Source: Rhineura floridana | Taxonomy: Eukaryota > Chordata > Lepidosauria > Squamata > Rhineuridae | Length of the DNA stretch: 64,000 nt | Direction of reading: 5' to 3' | Assembly: GCF_030035675.1 (NCBI RefSeq) | Contig: NC_084482.1 | Span: 218,263,943-218,327,942 of the forward strand | In this document: positions 55,381 through 64,000 of the stretch, piece by piece | Numbering within the stretch: position 1 is the stretch's first letter | How the letters are laid out: every line of letters starts with the position of its first letter | Translations under genes and position numbers: made by a program | The notes under the pieces: generated by a model | Told to the model about the DNA's origin: nothing | What the model saw: only the letters and a program-made list of their open reading frames with translations | Databases searched by the model: none

Positions 55381-58300
55381 TCTCTCACATGCTCTAGCAC
55401 AGATCTCACAAGATCCCACTGCTAGGCAGCACCACCAGCCACTCCCTGTAAACAATACTGCTAGAGACTTCACCTTAGTCTCCCCCTATGGCTTATTGTT
55501 ACTTTGTGTCTGGGTGCCCTTGCCGTCCACAACCCCCTTGTATCTTTGTCTCTAAAGCGTAGAATCCTAGGTTGCTCTGGATACTTGACGATGTTACATC
55601 TCCCTTCACCACTGCCACCATTTATTTGATACTGTTTCCCTCCAGCCTTGGTAATTACCCTGCCCTCCCTTCTGGTCTGTGTATTTTCAGTCAAGGATCA
55701 GGCTTTTGGTAAACCAATAAAAGTATTTATTTGATAACACCAGGAAATAACAAGATTACTTTAGGAATGTTCAACATGCGTATGGTTTCATTTAGTGTCA
55801 CTCTTTATGTTTCCAGTCTTATATATTCTGCTTAAATACCAGCCAAATATAATCCAACCCACAACCAACTCCAATCCACACTCCACACACCCCTGACCCA
55901 ACTGTCATCCTCTCATTTATACCTTCAGCCATTCAAACACTCAGCCAATCATCATCCAACATTCTCCAGCATTCTACCCCATGTACTTCCCCCTCTTACT
56001 CAGTCACTTACCATATATCACTTAATAAACCTGCACTTACCATATTTACAGATATTAAAATACAGGGACATCACATTCCCCCCCCTTTAAATAAAAGCAA
56101 AGTATTACTCCTGTACCCAGGAATAATACAACTCGTTATATACAAGTGTCCGTCACTCAGGGGTAGAGTGTCCTTTTAGACTCACATCTGGATCACTTGA
56201 TTGTAGTATCAGCAATCTGCCTTGAAAGTCCGTCCGCCAGCACGTTGTCCTTTCCCTTGATGAAAACAAAGACTACTTGATATTCCTGCAGTGCCCATGA
56301 CCACCTTTGCAGCATGGTGTTACTGTTTGTCATAGTGTCCAGCCACAGCAGCGCGCGATGATCCATGATGACCATGCACTTCCTTCCCCACACATAGGGA
56401 TGTAGCTTTCCCAGGCCCCACATGACTGCCAAACACTCTTTCTGAACCGATGAGTGGTTCCATTCTCTCGCTGACAGTTTTCAATTGCAGATATGCAATG
56501 GGATGCTTGATGCCTTCCTCTCTTGCATCAGCACAACTCCAAGAGCCAAATCAGACGCATCCGTCGCCACAATAAAAGGCTGCTCAAAGTCTGGAGCTAT
56601 CAACACAGGACTCTGGCACAATGCTTGCTTCAGTTGATCAAAAGCTTTTTGACACCTTTCATTCTATCTCACACACTCAGCACACTTTTTCTGTGTTAAC
56701 CTATGCAGTGGGGTTGCTATTTCTCCAAACCCCTTTATAAACTTTCTATAAAATCCAGCCATACCTAGAAACGCTGTCACTTGTTTCTTGTTTATGGGAA
56801 CAGGCCAAGATTGGATAGCCTCTACTCTATCCCATAAGGGGGTTATCTTTCCACTCCCCACCTTATGCCCTAGCTAAGTTACTTCGTGTAACCCAAACTG
56901 GCATTTTTTTTTTACTTTGATGGTTAAACCAGCCTTTTTAAGTGCCTCCAACACTGCTGTTAAATGCAGAACATGTTCAGGCACTGACTTGCTGAATATA
57001 GCATGTCGTCTATGTATGCCACAGTAAAATCTGACATGCCTCTTAAAATAGTATTAATTAATCTTTGAAAGGAACTTGGTGAGTTCTTAAGCCCCATAGG
57101 CAGTGTTGTAAATTCATACAACCCATCAGGTGTGTTAAAAGCAGCTTTAGCCTTGGATTGCTCTTCCAACTCCATCTGCCAAAACCCTTTGCATAGATCT
57201 ATTGTGGAGATGATTGTTGCTGCCCCCAACAGTTCTAACATGGTGTCTACCCTAGGCATGGGGTATGCATCCAGAACTGTGATTTTATTTATAGCTCTAT
57301 AATCAATACAAAATCTGATTGTCCCATCTTTCTTTGGTACCAGCACTATACTAGAAGACCAGGGACTAATTGATTCCCGAATCACACCCAGCTCTAGCAT
57401 ATCTCTTACTTCCTTTCTGATTTCATCCAACACTCTTCCATTCACTCTATAAGGGGTAGATCTAATTGGGGAATGATTTCCATTGTCAATAATATCTTTT
57501 GCTACACTGGTTCTGCCAGGTCTATTGCTGAAAAGTTTCCGATATTTGTGCAAAACACACATAATTTCTTCCTGGACTTTTCCATCTACCTCCTCCGTCC
57601 ATTCCAACTGATCTAACCCACCTTCTGCCTTGCTTTCTTGTACTAAGTCTGGTAAATCAGGACCACTTCCTTCAGGGAACAAGGTAACTTGCAAAACCTT
57701 TGCATCCCTGGTGTAAGGTTTTAACATATTCACATGTACTACCTTTTTAAAAAAAATTTGTCTGCTGTTATTACATATGTCAATGTGTCAAGTTTTTCTC
57801 TAATAATGTATGGTCCCTCCCAACTGACTTGTAATTTATCGTGTTTTCTGGGGATGAATGCCATAACCATATCTCCCACTTCATACACACACACTCTCTT
57901 GCTGTTCTGTCATACCAGTAACTTTGTTTCTGCTGAGCTTGGGTCAAATTATTTTGTACTGCTTTCATCATAGATTCTAGCTTGTTACAAAAGTCTAGTA
58001 CATAATCAACTACTGATGTTTTATACTCCTCCAGGGACCCTTCCCACGAATTTCTTAATAACTCCAAAGGTCCCCTCACTTTCCTCGTGAACATTAACTT
58101 AAAGGGCGAGAACCCTGTTGATTCTTGAGGTATTTCACAGTAGGCAAATAAGAAACACCCCAAACGTTCATTCCAATCCTGTGGGTGATCTTGAACATAA
58201 CTTTTTATCATTCCTTTAAGCCAGTTAACCCATTAGTTGCTGGATGGTATGTGGTGGTTTTCAAATGCTTCAATCCACAACACTTCCACATACATTGCAT

Positions 58301-59369
58301 CACTTCTCCCAGAAATACACTGCCTTGATCAATCAAAACCTCATGTGGAAAACCCAGCCTCATAAAAATTTTCAGCAATGCCTCTGCCACTACAGGGGCT
58401 TCCACTGACCTCAGGGCCTCAGCATCTGGGTACCTCATTGCAAAATCCACCACCGCTAATATATATTTCCTGCCATGCCTTGTGGGTTTAGAAAAAGGAC
58501 TGACCAAGTCTATTTCTACTCTATAAAATGGTTGTCCTATAATAGGAAGGGGCTTCAATGGAGCATTTGTTTTTACCCCACTTTTTGACATATCATACAA
58601 GAGGAACAGTACTGTTTGACATCCTTGGAAATGTTTGCCCAATAATAATGAGCAGTCAGCCTTTTCTTTCTCTATTTTATTCCAGGATGCCCTGAACAAG
58701 GAATACCATGTGCCATGTCTAGCAATCTGGGTCTGAATTTGCTAGGCACAATCAATTGTTTAACTGGTTCACAGCAGTTCTCTCTCTCTTTAGGTAACCA
58801 CAGTCTATACAGTACACCATTCTCCCACACAGTTTGATCCCTCTGGGTCTCTGTAAATGGGATTCTTTGTGTAAGGGCTTGTTCCTTTATTGGATTCGAA
58901 CTGCTATCCTTCCCCAACTCATCCCTGAACTGTTGTGTTTCTGCAGTAGAAAACATTCATAACAAAGTTTCATTCACTCCAGGCACACTAGGGGTCGCTA
59001 TGGTGACCTCAGGCTCGGTTACAGGTTCCACCCTGTTCTGTTCAGCGTCAGATAAAATGGCTTCTGTTGCTTTACCGAGTTGTTGTCTGGTCACCACATA
59101 GATTTTTCCTTGGGATCCCATAACATCTCTGCCCAAAAATTACAGGTTCATGTTGCTGGGCATTGATACCCACTTTATAAGTCTCCTCCTTTCCTCTCCA
59201 GTTCAATTTCATTAGGGCCATGGGAATGCTTTCTGGCTCACCTCTCACACCTTGGATTGCCAACTTTTCCTGAGGTAAAATTTATTCCGATCTTATCAAA
59301 TCTGGCCTCAGTAAGGTCTGAGCAGCACCAGTGTCTAGCAAAGTCCAATATCTTGCCCCTTGCACACTG
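55381..59369 (-). mobile_element. Older Gmr1-like Gypsy copy (fossil), integrase before RT
   Basis: On the minus strand, in order: protease (about 59,365-59,070), H2C2 finger (about 58,950-58,690), integrase core and tail (about 58,700-57,780), reverse transcriptase (about 57,730-56,660), RNase H (about 56,430-56,190), a purine tract and an LTR (55,627-56,073, beginning TGATGTCC and ending in TATCA). Leader-like sequence continues beyond that LTR to 55,381 and past the L2, as if the LTR also served a neighbouring copy. The order protease-integrase-RT-RNase H is the Gmr1 hallmark. The copy is old and broken in many places. Confidence 0.85.
55627..56073 (-). repeat. LTR of older Gypsy copy (fossil)
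   Basis: The LTR has TGAT and ATCA ends and matches the split LTR at 59,370-61,638 in opposite orientation. On its right is a purine-tract phrase, and on its left a primer-site-like phrase (tggtggcagtggtgaaggg in reverse). Confidence 0.8.
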
Positions 59370-59497
59370 TGATGTCCTTATATGTTAAAAACTGTAAATA
59401 TGGTAAGTGCAGGTTTATATAGGGATATATGGTAAGTGAATTGAGAAAGAGGGGGAAGTGCATGGGCTAGAATGCTGGAGAATGTTGGATGATGATT

Positions 59498-61278
59498 TTC
59501 AGTTTTGTCCCCCATGTTATTTAACATCTACATGAAACCGCTGGGTGAGGTTGTCTGGGGGTTTGGGGTTCGTTGTCATCAGTATGCAAGTGACACCCAA
59601 CTCTATTTCTCCTTTCCACCTAAAGCCAAGGAAGCTGTCCTGGTCCTGAACCGGTCTTCAGTGATGGACTGGATGAGGGTGAACAAATTGAAATTAAATT
59701 CAGACAAGACAGAGGTGCTCCTGGTTAGTCGAAAGGCAAATCAGGGAATAGGGATTCAGCCTGTGCTGGATGGGTTTGCACTCCCCCTGAAGACACAGGT
59801 TTGCAGTTTGGGTGTGCTCCTGGACTCAGCTTTGAACTTGGAGGCCCAGGTCTCTGCTGTGGCCAGGAGTGCTTTTGTCCAGCTAAGACTGGTGCGCCAG
59901 CTGCGCCCGTTCCTGGAGACACCTGATTTGACTACAGTGATGCATGCCTTAGTTTAGCATCCTGTTTAGATTACTGTAATGCGCTCTACATGGGGCTGCC
60001 TTTGAAGACTGTTCGGAAAATTAAACTGGTACAAAGAGCTGCAGCCAGAGTGCTAACTGGGGCTGGTTACAGGGACCATACAAGCCCCTTGTTACGACAA
60101 CTCCACTGGCTGCCGGTTTGTTTCCGGTCACAATTCAAAGTGCTGGTTTTGACCTATAAAGCTCTATACAGCCCAGGTCCAGGCTATTTGTCAGACCGTA
60201 TCTCCCCATATGAGCCTGCCCAGGTGTTGAGATCCTCAGGAGAGGCCGTTCTCTCAGTCCCAACACCTTCGCAAGTGCGATTGGTGGGGATGCTAGATAG
60301 GGCCTTCTCGGTGGCTGCCCCCAGGTTCTGGAACTCTCTTCCTAGGGAAGCATGAATGGCCCCTTCCTTGCTATCCTTCCGTCGGCAGTCAAAGACTTTT
60401 TTATTCCGACAGTCTTTTGGACTAGAAGACGTTTAAGATAGGGCCTAGTGTCATGGTCCTGTAGGAGGACTCATCAGACGAGGATGACTCGGGAGTAACA
60501 GCAGCAGACCCAGAAGCAGCAGACCCAGAAGGAGAAATGGAGAAAACTCCTGAGAACCCAGCGCCTTCTCCCCCTCAGCTGCAGAGCACCCCAGACACAG
60601 CTGAAGCCCTTCAGCCAGACACAGAAAGTGAACAAGATACTCCCCCCTCACCTGCAGAATGTAGACAACAGAAGGTCAGGCAGAAGAGGGGCAGGCCTGT
60701 CCACTTAAGGCCAAAACGCGGATGGCTCACAGCTGCTGATGAACCTGCTCCTTAAAAGACAAACCTTGGCTTCAGCTTGTTGCTGACTACAATGTCAGGT
60801 GTGGCTTTGTGTATTTCCTGATTCCCTGAACCTTATCTTGGACTGATCCCTTGGCAATTAAACCCGGACCTCTACTGACCTCGCTGGCACGTAAGCTTGG
60901 ACAGGCCCTTGCCCTTATCATGCTTCATCCTTGTTAACCTGGCAGATTTACGACCAAGCTGCCGGCTAAGGACTTTCCCACCCTGGTAAATACCCATGAA
61001 TTTCCAGCCCCTGCCTGCACTGCTGTTTCGGTGCAGAGCTGACACCTCATAAGGTCTGTTGTATTGTTCTATGGTCCTATTCTTAATGTTTTAAATTAGT
61101 ATCTTAAGTATATGTTTCATGGTTTTAATGTCACGAATAGTTTAATTCTATTTAAATTGTATGTTTTTGTATGTTTTATTTACCTATATGTAGTTTTTAT
61201 TTGTAAACTGCCCTGAGTTCCAGTTTTGGAAAAAGGGCGGGGTAAAAATAAATATTTATTATTATTATAATTATTATT
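59498..61278 (+). mobile_element. L2 LINE, 3' half, inserted in Gypsy LTR
   Basis: The reading starts within RT (SPMLFNIYMKPLGEVVWGFG, then HQYASDTQLYFSF, where the usual YADD reads YASD) and continues through LKLNSDKTEVLLVSRK, LKTQVCSLGVLLDSALNLEA, LTTVMHALV, GLPLKTVRKIKLVQRAAARV and LHWLPVCFRSQFKVLVLTYK. It ends in the L2 tail with an ATT repeat at about 61,255-61,278. A stop after HALV (59,955-59,957) breaks it. An LTR-like element (60,449-61,044) is inserted in its 3' untranslated part. Confidence 0.9.
60449..61044 (+). mobile_element. LTR-like solo element in L2 tail (fossil)
   Basis: The 596-base stretch begins TGTCATGG and ends TGACA, and lies within an L2 3' tail that continues on both sides. 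The flanks cctag and cctca are only partly alike. No internal protein motif is present. It looks like a solo LTR of an unnamed family. Confidence 0.55.
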
Positions 61279-62115
61279 GGCTGAGCGTTTGAATGGCTGA
61301 AGATATAAATGAGAGGATGACAGTTGAGTGGGGGGGAGTTGAGAGGAGAGTGATTGGAAAGTAGTTGAAGTGGGAGGCAGTTGGGATTGAGTTGACAGAG
61401 TTCTGAGGGAGGTTTGGATTCTATTAGGCTGATATTTGGACAGTATAACTGAAAACGTAAGAGTGACACTATATGAAACCATACGCTTGTTAAACACTCC
61501 TAAAGTAAACTTGTTATTTCCTAGTGTTATCAAATAAATACTTTTATTGGTTTACCAAAAGCCTGATCCTTGGCTGGGGATATACAGACCAGAAGGGAGG
61601 GCAGGGTAATTACCAAGGCTGAAGGGAAACTGTATCTAATGGTGGCAGCGGTGAAGGGAGATATTGTAACAATGTCAAGTATCCAGAGCAATCCAGGATT
61701 GTATGCTTTATAGATAAAGATACAAGGGGGTTGTGGACAGCAAGGGCACCCAGACACAAAGTAACAAGCCATAGGGAGACTAAGGCGAAGTCTCTAGCAG
61801 TATTGTTTACAAGGAGTGGCTGGTGGTGCTGCCTAGCAGTGGGATCTTGTGAGATCTGTGCTAGAGCGGAGGGAGAAAAAATAAAAATGACGATCCTGAC
61901 TGGTGGTGTCCTGAGGTGGTGCCTAGTGAAAGGCGGTAGCCACAAGCAGGTGGGAACCTGACAGGTGGAGCCAAAGGTGGGATCATCACATATGGTGGCT
62001 GTAGCAGTGGGATACAAACAAAAGAGAGTCCCTAAAAAGTGGTGTGATTGTAAAGGAATAACAAACAAAGATTACTTGTGAGTGTGTGACAAAAAGTGTG
62101 TGAGCTCCGAGAAAC

Positions 62116-62695
62116 ATGGCTGAGTTCATGAAGATGAAGAGAGAGGAGCTGGTGGAAAAACTTTTCAGAAACTGCCAGATACAGACAGGGAGGTCTTTTG
62201 TGGAGCTAGGGACAAAACTGATGGACATATTTGGAAAATGGCTGACAAGTGCTAAAGCTCAGTCTGTGGAGGAGGTGAAAAACCTCATGATATTAGATCA
62301 GTTGTACCAACAATTACCATCAGAAATTAGATTGCTGGTCAAAGATCATTCCACTAAGTCTGTGCAGGAAGCAGCAGAGCTGGCAGATCATTTTACCTCA
62401 AACCGAACTGGTTGGATGGGAAAACCACAAAGAGATTTTAAACCAAGACCAAAAAGATGTAGCACCACAGAGAGTAAACGCTCCAATGAAATCAGAGGGG
62501 CACAGGACACCTCAGTTTGGGTCTGTGTTTCCTAAAATGGAGGAGAAACTCTGCTACAAATGTGGTAAGGCAGGCCATCTCTGTTTTCAATGTGAGAATA
62601 TAAACCCCATCAGTAATCCTGTTCAAGGAAGAACAGTGAAAAGTGAACTGAGAGAGGGAGAAACGAAGAAAATACAATTCTGTCAAATAAGCTGA
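62116..62695 (+). pseudogene. Gypsy Gag with SCAN-like domain and zinc knuckle (fossil)
   Basis: The reading begins at ATG 62,116 (MAEFMKMKREELVEKLFRN). The stretch at about 62,255-62,400 (EVKNLMILDQLYQQLPSEIR, LLVKDHSTKSVQEAAELADH) fits the SCAN/capsid C-terminal pattern closely. A CCHC-like knuckle (CYKCGKAGHLCFQC) lies near 62,555. It is part of the partial plus-strand copy and is broken. Confidence 0.75.
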
Positions 62696-62877
62696 TCAAA
62701 TGTTCAAGATTTTGACTCAAGCTAAGAAGTATGTGTGGAAGGGTCAAAATATTGGGCTTTGCTGGACACTGGTGCTGTTCAGTCCTTACTGAGGCCAGAT
62801 TTGATAAGATCTGAAGAAATTTTACCTCAGGAAAAATTGGTAATCCAAGGTGTGAGAGGTGAGCCAGAAAGCATTCC

Positions 62878-63011
62878 CAGCACCTTGTTGTTCTTCAGCC
62901 AGGTGATGTTCAGCACCGGGGGACAGAAGTGGTCCACGAAGCAGATGAGGATGATGGGGTCCCCCAGTTACATGGGATTTCTAGGGTACACCACTGTTGA
63001 TGAAGGAGTGA
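62878..63011 (-). pseudogene. MHC class II alpha chain exon 3 remnant (alpha-2 Ig domain)
   Basis: On the minus strand an acceptor (cttcttctacag) ends at 63,012. The exon opens in phase 1 as VTPSSTVVYPRNPM, then a TAA stop (62,968-62,970), then [20 protein letters not shown] and [10 protein letters not shown]. The pattern L-x-x-P-x-x-LIC-x-VD-x-F-x-PPV-x-N-x-TWL is the hallmark of the class II alpha-2 immunoglobulin domain, which presents the conserved first Ig cysteine here. The exon should continue for about 150 more bases but is cut at 62,878 by the Gypsy copy. A pseudogene fragment; no other MHC exon was found in the window. Confidence 0.85.
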
Positions 63012-63049
63012 CTGTAGAAGAAGATGGATAGTGGACATCATAGATTATT

Positions 63050-63279
63050 GGAATCATAGAATCATAGACTTGGAAGGGGCCTATAAGGCCACCAAGTCCA
63101 AACCCCTGCTCAGTGCAGGAATCCAAATTAATGTACACCTGACGGGTGGCTGCCCAGCTGCCCTATGAAGGCCTCTCGTGTTGGAGAGCCCCCCCCCAGT
63201 CATTGGTTCCACTGCCGTACTGCTCTAACAGTGAAGAAGTTTTTTCTGATGTTCAGCCAAAATCTGACTTCCTGTAACT
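63050..63279 (-). mobile_element. CR1 LINE 3' end (part 1)
   Basis: The sequence starts with the CR1 tail (tcatagaatcatagacttgg) and follows the minus-strand CR1 3' region (ggctgcccagctgcc, gaagttttttctgatgttc). It is split at 63,279 by a solo LTR and resumes at 63,713. Confidence 0.85.
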
Positions 63280-63712
63280 TGTTGGAACACATGGTTCAGT
63301 TTGAACTGGTGGGTTGGGTCTGCAAAGGGTTATTAAAAGGGTAGGTAGAGAGGAGACCTCCTGATTCCTAGGCTGTACCTATCCTTTGATCTCCTGCTGA
63401 CCCTTCCTGTGTAAACTGATATTCTTAGGATGCTGACTGCAGTTTCTTGTTTCTTCTTCATTCTCTTTGTCTGCCTCTCTCCTCACATAGCAGGAGGGCA
63501 AAGAGTAGGCTTAGTGTTTGCATCTCCAACTTAGCTGGTAAGCTAGATGTAGAACTCTTTCCTCTCAAGTAGGTACTTCCAGAATAAAGTAGTTATTTCT
63601 TATTTTGAAGCTTAAAGTCTCAGTGTGACTAATTCCAGGGAAGGTATAATCTTCAGCAAGGATTCAAACACAGAGAAATCTCACTCAGGCACTTCTTTGC
63701 TTCTCTGCAACA
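63280..63712 (+). mobile_element. Solo LTR with perfect 5-bp target duplication (fossil)
   Basis: The 433-base element begins TGTTGGAAC and ends GCAACA, has a polyadenylation-like aataaag, and is flanked by taact at 63,275-63,279 and 63,713-63,717. The right part (catctccaacttagct, cttaaagtctcagtgtgac) resembles the LTR-like family at 42 kb in reverse. It is a solo LTR, moderately old. Confidence 0.8.
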
Positions 63713-63765
63713 TAACTTGAGCCCATCATTTTGTGTGATGTGTGTCCGGAACCTCATTCCTCACT
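63713..63765 (-). mobile_element. CR1 LINE fragment (part 2)
   Basis: The CR1 continues after the solo LTR with taacttgagcccatcatttt and gtccggaacct, then loses similarity. Confidence 0.6.
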
Positions 63766-64000
63766 GAGCAGCCACGGTGTGACCCTCGCAGTCCCGGTCA
63801 GAAGCACAATCTCCTCCAAGGCCTGGCATTTCTGGTCCTCCATGCCTCTCCCAGGGAGCCATGCTCATCAACTCCCAGTTTATGCCATTCCATCCTAGTA
63901 TGAGAAGTTTCACCTCCCCCTCCCAGTGCATGAAATGGGATGTGGATTCATTTCCCCAAGTAGCCCAGCCTGTGCCAACACTTTCCCTAGAGCCTGCTGC
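63766..64000. other. No recognised feature
   Basis: No coding or repeat signal was recognised. By position it could be intronic sequence upstream of the MHC class II alpha exon on the minus strand. Confidence 0.35.

Larger units (their letters stand above)
59370..62877 (+). mobile_element. Partial Gmr1-like Gypsy copy, plus strand (fossil)
   Basis: The parts are an LTR (59,370-59,497 and 61,279-61,638, split by an L2), a leader with primer-site-like tggtggcagcggtgaagg, gag (about 62,116-62,690) and the start of protease (about 62,735-62,877). It stands head to head with the copy on its left and ends abruptly against an MHC class II exon remnant. It is old, incomplete and broken. Confidence 0.85.

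Noticed and set aside
63766-64000. Further MHC class II exons
   Set aside because: No frame shows an MHC motif; the minus-strand reading has stops and no clear splice sites.

Overview
The window reads as squamate reptile (lizard-type) genomic DNA. Reasons: CR1, L2 and BovB/RTE LINEs; tRNA-derived SINEs with a BovB-like tail; hAT and Tc1/mariner-type DNA elements; Gmr1-like Gypsy elements; and host gene parts from families expanded in squamates (KRAB C2H2 zinc fingers with HTGDKP linkers, a vomeronasal V2R exon, an MHC class II alpha exon). No bacterial, organellar or RNA gene was seen. Most of the window is transposable elements, many nested in one another.

Layout. 1-5.9 kb: a nearly full-length but dead LINE with ORF1 and ORF2 (endonuclease, reverse transcriptase, C-terminal zinc knuckle). 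5.9-7.9 kb: an old two-copy tandem repeat, then a V2R exon cut off by a Gypsy LTR fossil. 8.9-11.65 kb: the 5' part of a related LINE, minus strand. 12.2-24.9 kb: zinc-finger gene 1, minus strand, with a KRAB-A exon, two duplicated KRAB-B-type exons and a 17-finger exon; its introns hold RTE, L2, CR1, SINE, MITE and foldback repeats. 27.2-31.65 kb: a hAT transposon with BED-finger and transposase exons, a G-rich minisatellite and a nested MITE. 32-38.7 kb: zinc-finger gene 2, minus strand, decayed (22 fingers, stops in the finger array and in KRAB-A); between its exons lies an RTE copy split by a solo LTR that is itself split by a CR1. 39.6-41 kb: a CpG-rich duplicated block, probably the old 5' flank of gene 2. 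43-51.4 kb: a CR1 LINE split by a young Gmr1-like Gypsy element with a perfect 5-bp target duplication. 52-55.4 kb: a nearly complete L2 LINE. 55.4-62.9 kb: two older partial Gmr1-like copies in opposite orientation, one LTR split by another L2. 62.9-64 kb: an MHC class II alpha exon remnant, a CR1 and a solo LTR.

The host genes do not form a pathway; they look like multigene families (KRAB-ZNF, V2R, MHC-II) that duplicate and decay in a repeat-rich region. The strongest leads are: (1) a nuclear-localisation signal fused to a PCNA-binding (PIP-box) motif at the N-terminus of a LINE ORF1, with a degenerate match at the same place in a second, diverged LINE; (2) Gmr1-like Gag proteins with a SCAN-like capsid domain near KRAB zinc-finger genes, the genomic setting thought to have produced SCAN-ZNF genes; (3) an unclassified foldback element with exact 188-bp internal repeats; (4) the same 2-bp linker deletion in both zinc-finger arrays. 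All homology calls were made by eye; no database search was run.
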